A DNA stretch of 38,026 nt from a virus, in IMG/VR virus record IMGVR_UViG_3300006121_000020, positions 1 through 38,026 of that record, one strand, 5' to 3'. The notes beneath the pieces are model-generated. The model ran no database searches. It had not been told where the DNA came from and worked only from the letters and a program-made list of their open reading frames with translations. This document shows positions 29,975 to 36,565 of this stretch, piece after piece (the first letter of the stretch is position 1; every line of letters begins with the position of its first letter). The translations under genes were made by a program, and so were the position numbers.

Positions 29975-31955
29975 CTTTACTATCTCCTATATCTTTAAGT
30001 ATCTTAATAGATTCAATTAAACCCTGTTGATGGAGTTTAGCTGCTCCTATTTGTGCTTCAATCAGAGCAATCTGATGTCCATCTTTTACACCATCAGCTT
30101 GTTCTGCAGCAAGTAATGCTTCAGCTTCAAGTTTAAGAATCTTAGCTTCATTAAGCTGAGCATCCTGCATAAGTTTAGCTGCACCAAGTTTAGCTTTAGT
30201 TTGAATGTCTTGAGCCTTGGTTTGAGCTTTAATTTGTTCCACTTGTACTTTAGGATTAGGTGGAGGTGGTACTGCATTAGGACCTTGTGGGTCTGGGTAT
30301 ATCTCATCAATGTTAGTAACTTTAATTGCTTCTAAATATCTCTTATTAACTGCATACAAGTTAAAGCCTGGTGAAGTCATTGATACTTCCCTTAGGGCTT
30401 GTGCTTGCATTAGTTTCTGAGTTTCAGTTACTACATGTGGATCAGCAGATGGTCTTAACATATCTGGTGATGGTCGGTAATCCGACGCTAATGCAACTCC
30501 TAAACTATATTTATGTTCACTAGGTAAGTACAACTGATTAAGTCTGTAAATCTTTCTAAACTCTTCTTTAAGGGATCTGTAAATACGTTTAAAGATACCT
30601 TTGAATACTGTGTTACCTTGATCAGCCATCATCTGTGCTGTTTGAGCTGGTGTATTCTGACCTACGTTCTCACCTACCATAATATCGGTAGCACCTACAA
30701 TACGTTCACCATAGTTTACTAGTGTAGTAAGCAACGTGTACAACACTTGGCTAGGTTCTCTAACAGGGAGAGGTACGATTCCTTTTGCGAGATCTTCACC
30801 AGTGCTATCAACATGCTTCCACTCAAGAGGAGCAAAATTGTAGTTACCACCACGAACTTTAATACCTCGTGATAAGAAACCACCTGCTGTTGTAGCCATA
30901 GTACCAGCATCAATAAGCTGATTAATAATAGTATCAATAGATTCATTTAATGGTCCTAAAAGAATACCAAAACCAATATCATAGAAACCACCATCAGGTG
31001 ATGGAATAAATGAATACTTAGTAAAATAGGTTTCAGGTTTAATACTAATGATCTCATCATCGTTATTACGTTTGATGGATGTCTCAAAGTAGTTAGCAAC
31101 AATACGAACTACTTTATTAGTTTCTCTGTGAACTGTAATGATGTATGGCTCTTTAAAACCATCACCATCTAAGTCTTCCCAACGATGTTGTTCAAGGAAT
31201 TCATAAGGAGTTCCTGGATCTTCACTGTTTACATACACACCTTGAGCTCTATCTTGTGTTACAGATAGGTCATCTTGAGGTAGTAGGAGTGGACGAGACA
31301 GGTCTACGTCAAGCCACATACCCCTTCTCTGTCTACTAAGTACATCATTGCTGCTTAAGTATAACATGTGTGTCATACGTGTGCAGTCTGAGAGGTTCTT
31401 TGTCCAATAAGAAACTACAAAATCTTTAGCTAAAATATTCTCTGATACTGGATGTTCTTCATCAAAATCCCAATAGGTCTTTTTAAAAGCACAACCAACG
31501 ATAGGCACTGTAATAAGTACCTTATCCATTTCAGATTCCCAGCTCTCATCTTCTTCTAATACTTGGTAAGACATATGTTTTTCAATACGCTTAGCCTTTT
31601 CAATTACTTCAGGGTTAGAATCTTTACCAGATGCTACACCCATTCTAACGATGTCACCAGCTGGTATTAATGCTGGGTAAGCTCTACTATGGAACTGTAA
31701 AGCTGCAATTGTAATTAAAGGAAACTTAACGTTAGAAGCACCAGACCATGGGAATGATTTAGCTTCTGCAACTTGTAAAGCAAGCTTCATAGCTTCCTCA
31801 ACACGTTTCTCCCATTGACTACGAGACTGCTTGTCAATATTAAACTCTTGTACTACGTTGTAACCAATAGTGTTAAGTACACTTTCATCTAACATCTCAG
31901 CGATGTTAGGTGAAGCTAAGAGTTTTTCTATTTTAATTTTAACGTCTAGATCCAT
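29892..31955 (-). CDS. portal protein
   Basis: This 687-residue protein forms the dodecameric DNA gate at the capsid vertex. It has the podovirus-type sequence: SQWEKRVEEAMKLALQVAEAKSFPWSGASNVKFPLI at residues about 45-80, GCAFKKTYWDFDEEHPVSENILAKDFVVSYW, and FYDIGFGILLGPLNESIDTIINQLIDAGT (helix region lining the channel). The C-terminal part (about 560-650) is a long Ala/Lys/Gln-rich helix, the barrel or its equivalent. It follows the terminase gene with a 3-base gap. Confidence 0.92.
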   Translation of the reverse strand: MDLDVKIKIEKLLASPNIAEMLDESVLNTIGYNVVQEFNIDKQSRSQWEKRVEEAMKLALQVAEAKSFPWSGASNVKFPLITIAALQFHSRAYPALIPAGDIVRMGVASGKDSNPEVIEKAKRIEKHMSYQVLEEDESWESEMDKVLITVPIVGCAFKKTYWDFDEEHPVSENILAKDFVVSYWTKNLSDCTRMTHMLYLSSNDVLSRQRRGMWLDVDLSRPLLLPQDDLSVTQDRAQGVYVNSEDPGTPYEFLEQHRWEDLDGDGFKEPYIITVHRETNKVVRIVANYFETSIKRNNDDEIISIKPETYFTKYSFIPSPDGGFYDIGFGILLGPLNESIDTIINQLIDAGTMATTAGGFLSRGIKVRGGNYNFAPLEWKHVDSTGEDLAKGIVPLPVREPSQVLYTLLTTLVNYGERIVGATDIMVGENVGQNTPAQTAQMMADQGNTVFKGIFKRIYRSLKEEFRKIYRLNQLYLPSEHKYSLGVALASDYRPSPDMLRPSADPHVVTETQKLMQAQALREVSMTSPGFNLYAVNKRYLEAIKVTNIDEIYPDPQGPNAVPPPPNPKVQVEQIKAQTKAQDIQTKAKLGAAKLMQDAQLNEAKILKLEAEALLAAEQADGVKDGHQIALIEAQIGAAKLHQQGLIESIKILKDIGDSKDGDNTGGIPGMEGQFSNQNPLQGITPR

Positions 31956-31958
31956 ATT

Positions 31959-33470
31959 TTAATATCCTGTTACGCGAGAGCGTCCGTCGTTTTGTATTGA
32001 TTTAAGGGTTTTTTGGTACTCATATTCATCTTCTTCTTCAGGAGAGTCAGCGTTCTGTACTTGGTCTACAACCAAGCCTAACCATGATAATGCATCCACT
32101 TGGTCATCATGTCTTGCTTTAGGGAAGCGTACCATCTCTTCTTCTAAATCAGGATACCAAGGAGCACTCTTATCAAACTTAACACCACCTGCTTTAAACC
32201 TTGCTTGAAAACTTCTTGCTCTTGCTTGTTTATCTTTTGTAGGTGTCATAGGATATAAGTTCATATATACTTGACGATTGATTTGTTCTCGTCTTAATAT
32301 GGCACCAATAGCCTTTTCAATTGCACCCTTCTCAGTTACAAAGTACTGAGGGTCATACTTCTTCTGTACTGCAAACATCTCATCGACAATCTCTAGAGCA
32401 TCCCAACGACCTCTACGAATGTCTACAATGTTCATAATACCATCAGAGTCAATTCCGCCAATAGCAATAACAGTGTAGTCGCTACGATCTCTTGTAGAGA
32501 TAGCAAAGTCCACTGCAGCGTAATAAGTAAGTTTCTTTTCTTTATGTCTGATTGCATCTAATGTATGTTTTGGTATTTCAATAAAATCGTTACGTTTAAA
32601 ATAAGAAGTGGACTCATCAATAGGATAGTTTAAAAACTCCTGAGCATACACTTCTGGAATACCTTGCTTTGTGTAATCTTCTTTCTTATTTCTAAAGTAG
32701 TCTGCATCATACCTATCAGACCATAATATCTGTTGGTAGTCTTCAGAGTGTGCTCTATATCTTACACTACGCCATTCAACACGCTTACGTGTAGAATAAG
32801 TCTTTAATGGTTCTTTTTGTACATAGTCGCCATCATAGTCTGGTGGCATAAGTCTATTTAGTAAAGAGTCAAGATGTAGTATTGTTCCTACAATACGTAC
32901 AATACCATTCTGTGATCTAGAAGGTAATAGAGCAGCATAGAACCATCGTCTAAACTTCTCACGTCTATCTTTAGAAGCAACTTGTTCGTCACCTTCTAAG
33001 TCATCACAGATAATTAAATCTGGTCGACGTTGATCCCACTTAAGACCCCGAACTCTTTGCTCTGCACCACGAACTAAAACTCTAAACTGCTCACCATCTT
33101 GAAATTCTACAATGATGTCTGTTTGAGAATCTTTAACAAGTTCTTTAATTTGGAACAAGTTAATAAGATCATCGTTGTTTATTAGTTCATCTTTTAAATC
33201 ACTCAGAAAGTTAATTGCTTGACTTTCTGTATCTGAAACTATTAGTGCAAACTTTCTATCTCTAAATAAAAGAGCAGCGAGTAAGTAAGCATGAGTGATT
33301 GCAGTGGATTTCCCGTGGGCTCGGGGAGCTGCAATTGCTACTAATGGGTCGTCGCTGCAACAGAGATCCCACCACTCAAGATGGCATTGCGGAGTGGGGG
33401 TAGTTCCATCGTATCGTTTTGCTAAACATGCCCCGGTAAAACCGTGGATCATGTCTGGTGTTAATTTCAT
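31959..33470 (-). CDS. terL: terminase large subunit
   Basis: This 503-residue protein is the DNA packaging motor and headful or site nuclease. The Walker A-like motif APRAHGKST is at residues 48-56 and Walker B LIICDDLE at 152-159. An adjacent RVRGLKWDQRRPDL segment is typical of the phage terminase group. The RNase H-like nuclease residues are D321 (AAVDFAIS), E380 (VTEKGAIEK) and D455/D459 (RHDDQVDA). It overlaps the next gene upstream by four bases. Packaging type (headful or cos) cannot be decided from sequence alone. Confidence 0.95.
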   Translation of the reverse strand: MKLTPDMIHGFTGACLAKRYDGTTPTPQCHLEWWDLCCSDDPLVAIAAPRAHGKSTAITHAYLLAALLFRDRKFALIVSDTESQAINFLSDLKDELINNDDLINLFQIKELVKDSQTDIIVEFQDGEQFRVLVRGAEQRVRGLKWDQRRPDLIICDDLEGDEQVASKDRREKFRRWFYAALLPSRSQNGIVRIVGTILHLDSLLNRLMPPDYDGDYVQKEPLKTYSTRKRVEWRSVRYRAHSEDYQQILWSDRYDADYFRNKKEDYTKQGIPEVYAQEFLNYPIDESTSYFKRNDFIEIPKHTLDAIRHKEKKLTYYAAVDFAISTRDRSDYTVIAIGGIDSDGIMNIVDIRRGRWDALEIVDEMFAVQKKYDPQYFVTEKGAIEKAIGAILRREQINRQVYMNLYPMTPTKDKQARARSFQARFKAGGVKFDKSAPWYPDLEEEMVRFPKARHDDQVDALSWLGLVVDQVQNADSPEEEDEYEYQKTLKSIQNDGRSRVTGY

Positions 33471-33724
33471 TTCTTCTTTTGCTTTTCACCAGGTTTGTGA
33501 CCGTTGTCACTCCTGTTGGCACTTCTACTACGTACACGAGTATTACTAAGAGCTTTTGAACCACCAGCACGTAGAGGTGTTTTATGATCTACGTCTTTAC
33601 CAGGCTGTCCTTTGGCACGTGCCGCTTTATTTCGAGCCGCTCTGTCCTTTTTAGCTTCTGGAGAAGAGTGATGGTTCTTATACTCGGATTTGTAATCTCT
33701 TTTATAATTAGCAGAGCTAGGCAT
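33467..33724 (-). CDS. short HNH-type nuclease-like protein
   Basis: This 85-residue protein is very basic (Lys/Arg). The core KDVDHKTPLRAGGSKALSNTRVRSRSANRSD has the compact HNH arrangement: D46-H47, then N61 and the NRS end, without zinc cysteines. I recall this type from phages beside terminase genes, where HNH nucleases can assist genome cleavage. The basic tail could bind DNA. It overlaps terL by four bases and the DUF6321 gene by one. Confidence 0.7.
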   Translation of the reverse strand: MPSSANYKRDYKSEYKNHHSSPEAKKDRAARNKAARAKGQPGKDVDHKTPLRAGGSKALSNTRVRSRSANRSDNGHKPGEKQKKK

Positions 33725-33963
33725 TATTTACAGCCCCATCTTTGACGGGCTGCTTTACCACGCTCACCAGTCCAACCCTTACTACGTGCACAAAATGATT
33801 TGTGCCTAGGGTTAGAACTATCTTTAGTAGGAGCTTTTAAATTAGAACCAGTAGCTTTGTTATACTTAGCTCTACCTTTAGCAGTAAGACCACTACCTTC
33901 TTTAACAGAAAGTTTCTCACCACGTCCTACTGATAGATTAGGTCCTTTTTTACGTTCAGCCAT
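33724..33963 (-). CDS. DUF6321-like small basic protein
   Basis: A 79-residue basic protein with GLTAKGRAKYNKATGSNLKAP and SFCARSKGW, then ARQRWGCK at the end. This matches the DUF6321-type phage protein pattern (GLTAKGR-x-KYNRATGSNLKAP and FCARM/SKG). Such genes cluster near terminase in many phages, and the role is unknown. High Lys/Arg content and two cysteines suggest nucleic acid binding. Confidence 0.75.
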   Translation of the reverse strand: MAERKKGPNLSVGRGEKLSVKEGSGLTAKGRAKYNKATGSNLKAPTKDSSNPRHKSFCARSKGWTGERGKAARQRWGCK

Positions 33964-33965
33964 GA

Positions 33966-34118
33966 TTAATCCTTTTTCGCTGTCTTAGCACTCTGTTTAA
34001 ACGCTTTTGTTGTAGGAGCACCTTTCGCTCCCACCTTACGCATCTTCTCACCCGAACCAGCCTTAATCCTAACACGCTTTGCATGAATGTTGGCATATAG
34101 TCCTGGTTTAGTAGCCAT
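33966..34118 (-). CDS. conserved small basic protein (GLYANIHAKR)
   Basis: A 50-residue protein, MATKPGLYANIHAKR..., followed by RIKAGSGEKMRKVGAKGAPT. I know this sequence type from many podovirus genomes, usually near terminase or structural genes. It is highly basic and rich in Gly and Lys, so it may bind DNA or RNA. Its start is 3 bases from the stop of the next gene upstream, and its stop 2 bases before the DUF6321 start. Function unknown, but gene status is secure. Confidence 0.78.
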   Translation of the reverse strand: MATKPGLYANIHAKRVRIKAGSGEKMRKVGAKGAPTTKAFKQSAKTAKKD

Positions 34119-34121
34119 TGA

Positions 34122-34328
34122 TTAGCACTTAGCCTTAGCTTTAGTTTCTTTTTTAGCTTGTTGTTTGGCTTTAGCTTTTTCCATCATAGCTTTTTTAGTT
34201 TTAGCTGTAGGACCCATGTCGTTTTCAGAACGACCTACAGTTTTCATGTAGTTATCTTTTTTAGTCTTATCTGAAACTTTAGCTTTACCTGACATTGTTT
34301 TAGATTTGTTTGTTGTTGGTGTTGCCAT
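34122..34328 (-). CDS. small Lys-rich protein
   Basis: A 68-residue protein with Lys/Ala/Met-rich composition (KAMMEKAKAKQQAKKETKAKAK) and no hydrophobic core; likely disordered or a single basic helix. It has a strong AAGGAG site. It belongs to a run of four small basic proteins between terS and terL that may condense or tether DNA during packaging. No family name known to me. Confidence 0.65.
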   Translation of the reverse strand: MATPTTNKSKTMSGKAKVSDKTKKDNYMKTVGRSENDMGPTAKTKKAMMEKAKAKQQAKKETKAKAKC

Positions 34329-34342
34329 TACTTTCTCCTTAG

Positions 34343-34471
34343 TTATTTAATCTTTTTAGGTTTCTTAGGTTTAACAAGAATCTTAGCCTTCTTAACGTAA
34401 GACTGCTTCTTTTCTTTCTTAGGTTTAGTACCCGTTAAACTCTGAGGGTTTGTCGCTGTCGATATTGCCAT
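34343..34471 (-). CDS. 42-residue Lys-rich protein, overlapping terS
   Basis: The frame MAISTATNPQSLTGTKPKK... starts at 34471 inside the 3' part of terS in a different frame (47-base overlap) and has an AGAGGA site eight bases upstream. The last 28 residues are almost half Lys and include KPKKPKK near the end. Its composition matches its neighbours in the small basic gene run. Too short to prove, but ribosome site and context support it. Confidence 0.6.
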   Translation of the reverse strand: MAISTATNPQSLTGTKPKKEKKQSYVKKAKILVKPKKPKKIK

Positions 34472-35078
34472 CGTTAATGTCCTCTTGTTGAATTGTAGAA
34501 GCTACAGCTTCCACTTCTTTAGCACTAGCAAACTTCTCAAATTGAGAAGCTAGTAACTTAAGCCTGTCGTCTACTGCAACTTTGTTTGTGATACTAGTTG
34601 GTTCACCCCTGACTAGTTGTCTACGGTTTACCAAGTTGTTAAATAGGTTTGAGAGTACTTTAGTGTCAATTGGTTTACGAACCAAGACACTCTTACGTAC
34701 ATCCCAAAGATAGTCTCCGTTTTGGAGACGTTCTTCAATCTCTGTTAAACTCTTATCGAGTACACTACTGATTCTAGAACCGAGCTTCTCGTTCTGCTCG
34801 ACGTACACTTTCTTTTGAATTTCAACCCACCAGGGTTCTTCTTTCCATTCCCGTATGTACTTGATAGGAACGTTTGTAAGTTTAGATACTTCGTCTAAGT
34901 CACCATAGACGCAGTAAAGAGTGCAAGCGTCAATCTTAGTTTGCTGAGGAAACCATTCCGGAGCATGATGTTTAGCTTTGAGGGGTCTTCCACGACGTGG
35001 AGTAGTTGATATTTCTTGACCATCTAAAAAATATCCACTTGACACTTCTTCATTCTTCTGATCTAAATCTTCACTCAT
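34425..35078 (-). CDS. terS: terminase small subunit
   Basis: This 217-residue protein is the likely DNA recognition subunit of the packaging motor. Residues 26-36 (TPRRGRPLKAK) contain an AT-hook-like RGRP core. Residues about 45-80 include a helix-turn-helix-like segment (ACTLYCVYGDLDEVSKLTNVPIKYIREWKEEPWW) typical of small terminases that pair a DNA-binding domain with an oligomerisation region. The rest is helical and acidic. Its ATG sits seven bases after a consensus -10 box, so the message may lack a leader. A GTG at codon 12 is a weaker alternative start. Confidence 0.78.
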   Translation of the reverse strand: MSEDLDQKNEEVSSGYFLDGQEISTTPRRGRPLKAKHHAPEWFPQQTKIDACTLYCVYGDLDEVSKLTNVPIKYIREWKEEPWWVEIQKKVYVEQNEKLGSRISSVLDKSLTEIEERLQNGDYLWDVRKSVLVRKPIDTKVLSNLFNNLVNRRQLVRGEPTSITNKVAVDDRLKLLASQFEKFASAKEVEAVASTIQQEDINDGNIDSDKPSEFNGY

Positions 35079-35084
35079 GATAAT

Positions 35085-35113
35085 ATTATATCATAAGAAT
35101 TTAAAAATGTCAA
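35085..35113 (-). promoter_or_regulatory. consensus sigma70-type promoter for the late block
   Basis: Read on the minus strand: TTGACA (35113-35108), 17-base spacer, TATAAT (35090-35085), with a TGA extended -10 just before TATAAT. Both hexamers are perfect consensus. The predicted start is about 35078, at or next to the terS ATG. It should be served directly by host RNA polymerase. Confidence 0.8.
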
Positions 35114-35133
35114 GTAGTATTTGAGTATGCTAG

Positions 35134-35205
35134 TTACTTGTTCATAACATACATAGTTACTTCAAAACCGAAACGTAGTTCGGTTGCAGCTGGAGTAGTC
35201 CACAT
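35134..35205 (-). CDS. pqqA: PqqA, PQQ precursor peptide
   Basis: A 23-residue peptide. It aligns without gaps to the known 23-residue PqqA (Klebsiella type): M1 W2, P5 A6, L10 R11, G13, E15 V16 T17, Y19 and N22 coincide. E15 and Y19 are the residues that the radical SAM enzyme PqqE crosslinks to build pyrroloquinoline quinone. PqqD binds the leader. The AAAGGA site lies six bases before the ATG. It has its own -10 box and a hairpin leader on the minus strand, between the late promoter and the divergent plus promoter. No other pqq gene is in the window, so the host must supply PqqB-E. It may boost PQQ for alcohol dehydrogenases, such as methanol dehydrogenase. Confidence 0.85.
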   Translation of the reverse strand: MWTTPAATELRFGFEVTMYVMNK

Positions 35206-35233
35206 AGTTTGTCCTTTCGTATATTAAAATATA

Positions 35234-35250
35234 TAAGCTCTTTAAGCTTA
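35234..35250 (-). promoter_or_regulatory. 5' leader hairpin upstream of pqqA
   Basis: TAAGCT (35234-35239) and AGCTTA (35245-35250) form a 6-bp stem with a 5-base loop. It would be the first structure of the mRNA started from the -10 box next to it, a position that often protects short messages from 5' decay. Confidence 0.45.
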
Positions 35251-35257
35251 CCATAAT

Positions 35258-35263
35258 ATTATA
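35258..35263 (-). promoter_or_regulatory. -10 box for pqqA
   Basis: TATAAT on the minus strand, 53 bases before the pqqA ATG, giving a leader of about 45 nt. The -35 candidate at 17-base spacing (ATGTTA) matches only three of six consensus positions, so the promoter may be weak, activated or phage-modified. Confidence 0.5.
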
Positions 35264-35322
35264 CTCCCCTTTTAAAAATATAACATGCGTATTTTCATGA
35301 AAAATATATAAGACAGGAATAT

Positions 35323-35352
35323 AATATATTTATCTTGACAAGATAATATATT
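35323..35352. repeat. near-perfect inverted repeat over the plus promoter -35
   Basis: AATATATT-T-ATCTTG (35323-35337), then a central A, then CAAGAT-AATATATT (35339-35352): 14 paired bases with one bulged T. It overlaps the TTGACA box of the plus-strand promoter, so it looks like an operator or a replication/terminator structure. Protein binding is inferred. Confidence 0.65.
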
Positions 35353-35363
35353 TATGTTAAAAT
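35335..35363 (+). promoter_or_regulatory. sigma70-type promoter on the plus strand
   Basis: TTGACA (35335-35340), 17-base spacer, TAAAAT (35358-35363, five of six consensus positions). The predicted start is about 35370. The transcript would cross the AT-rich segment and the hairpin-dense gene-free region, then perhaps the right-hand plus-strand genes. Confidence 0.75.
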
Positions 35364-35460
35364 CAATAATTATATATTAATAATAATATTTATATAGTAA
35401 TTATACTAATTAACTAATATATTAATATACTAATTAACTAATATTAATTAAGTAATCGAT
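35364..35460. other. extremely AT-rich segment, possible origin/unwinding element
   Basis: By hand count about 7-12% G+C over 35341-35460 (for example 4 of 60 G/C in 35341-35400). It lies between divergent promoters and beside an inverted repeat and direct repeats. No frame of significance is present. An AT-rich melting region of this kind is typical of phage replication origins, but that use is inference. Confidence 0.5.
35403..35444. repeat. 18-bp direct repeat, two copies
   Basis: ATACTAATTAACTAATAT occurs at 35403-35420 and 35427-35444, identical, with 24-base periodicity, followed by a partial third copy of the ATTAATTA motif. Two iteron-like copies in the AT-rich segment suggest protein binding sites. 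Confidence 0.75.
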
Positions 35461-35469
35461 TAGTACCTA

Positions 35470-36211
35470 ATCTATCCCCGACGTAATTCCCCCTCCGAGG
35501 ACGTAAGTCCGAGGTCTAATCCTAATCGTAGTTACCGAGGACCACTTAATAAGATCCCGTAATGAACGGTGTTCTTAATCAACTAGGCTTAATAGTAAAA
35601 TTTATATAAAATATAGTTGATAGCCATTCACACAAAACAATCCATTAGAGATTGCCTCCCCCGGCCCCCTAAAGGGGTCCTGAATGACCATTGTGTATAT
35701 TACTAATCATAGAGCCAAGGGGATTGAATGGTGTGCTATGCACCAATATAATAAATCAAACACTTACACAATAATAATTATTCATTTAATTCTACCTAGA
35801 CATACCTCTACAACGCACACAATCAATCTATAACGCACGATTATATTCTCAACGATATGTTGAGTCATGCCTTCGGCCTGCCTCGTTATTATACTTCTTT
35901 AACACCGTCCCGTTTCGCCGGGACATCACGACAACCTGAGTCAGGTTGAACACAATCAAACCCATCAGTGTCATATATCGAACACGACAAGTAGTCGTGT
36001 CCTCTTTTAAAGGTGTCCTTGTCCCGTCAAGGACCAAGACGGCCCCGTGATAACGAATTGTATCATACAAATCAAATCAACGATAAACCTGTTGATTCCT
36101 CCTCTAGCGTTCCGGCCGGGCTTTAAACGCAAACCACATGCCACCACTTTAGCCCGGTGACTTTGTATGAGTGAAAAAGTGCACACGGGGAAAACCTAGT
36201 GTGTTTATTTT
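35470..36211 (+). ncRNA. candidate large structured non-coding RNA
   Basis: No convincing gene lies in this stretch of about 740 bp. Some rows reach 50% G+C right beside a segment of about 10%. Many perfect stems occur in order: GGAC/GTCC with GTAA loop (35499-35510), CCGT/ACGG (35557-35569), CAATC/GATTG (35638-35654), TGGTG/CACCA (35729-35745), CTCAAC/GTTGAG (35848-35864), GTCCCG/CGGGAC (35907-35924), CAACCTGA/TCAGGTTG (35932-35948), ACACGAC/GTCGTGT (35982-36000), GTCCTTG/CAAGGAC (36015-36034), AATCAAC/GTTGATT (36075-36097), CCGGGCT/AGCCCGG (36116-36157). The plus strand is favoured by the upstream promoter and the GNRA-type loop. A weak CACAC/GTGTG hairpin plus TTTATTTT (36182-36211) may end it. 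Size and style recall large ornate phage RNAs such as GOLLD or ROOL; identity untested. Confidence 0.6.
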
Positions 36212-36233
36212 AAAACCTTTCAAGGAGTATCTT

Positions 36234-36323
36234 ATGTTACATAATGCACACATCATAGATTATTATCAACACCTAGATAATATTCGCAAATTCTTAATTG
36301 AATTAAATAACCAAGGAGAATAA
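36234..36323 (+). CDS. 29-residue peptide gene
   Basis: The frame MLHNAHIIDYYQHLDNIRKF... (29 residues) is preceded by CAAGGAG seven bases before ATG and followed one base later by the next gene, whose own ribosome site lies in its last codons. The peptide is amphipathic with several His and Tyr residues. It is the first gene after the gene-free region and may be an early host-directed peptide. Not recognised. Confidence 0.6.
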   Translation: MLHNAHIIDYYQHLDNIRKFLIELNNQGE

Positions 36324-36324
36324 T

Positions 36325-36504
36325 ATGCAAGACTCAAAACAACTTTATCTCTTCAATGATATGAACTATGATGATATGGAATCAGATGACTACGAAGAAG
36401 CGTATTTCAACTATCTTCTTGACCATCTTGATGAAACAGAATCAGACCGCGATGATGCATTTGAATCATCAATGTATGATGACGGAAAACCCCTCACTCG
36501 CTAG
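36325..36504 (+). CDS. very acidic 59-residue protein
   Basis: MQDSKQLYLFND... contains about 20 Asp/Glu in 59 residues (DYEEAYFNY, DETESDRDDA). It has an AAGGAG site and ends inside a stem-loop terminator. Highly acidic small early proteins in phages are often DNA mimics or bind host polymerase or nucleases; that is possible here but unproven. The negative charge and lack of hydrophobic core make a helical, partly disordered fold likely. Confidence 0.7.
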   Translation: MQDSKQLYLFNDMNYDDMESDDYEEAYFNYLLDHLDETESDRDDAFESSMYDDGKPLTR

Positions 36505-36521
36505 TGAAGGGGTATTTCCTT
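36490..36521 (+). terminator. intrinsic terminator overlapping a stop codon
   Basis: CCCCTCACT (36490-36498) pairs with AGTGAAGGGG (36503-36512) with one bulged base and a 4-base loop, followed by TATTTCCTTT. The TAG stop of the acidic gene lies at the loop/stem edge. Confidence 0.7.
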
Positions 36522-36565
36522 TGTATTATTTATTAACTTTTATATATTTTTAAGGAATCACAATT

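Noticed and set aside
35849-36070. 73-codon minus-strand frame in the gene-free region
   Set aside because: It runs straight through five perfect hairpins, lacks a ribosome site, and its product has no recognisable pattern. The hairpins explain the sequence better.
35470-36230. tRNA genes in the hairpin-rich region
   Set aside because: No cloverleaf with a GTTCRA-type T-loop and matching acceptor stem could be assembled by eye; the stems do not have tRNA spacing.
36368-36553. 61-codon frame overlapping the acidic gene
   Set aside because: Out of frame with the acidic gene, which has the ribosome site, and it crosses the terminator stem.
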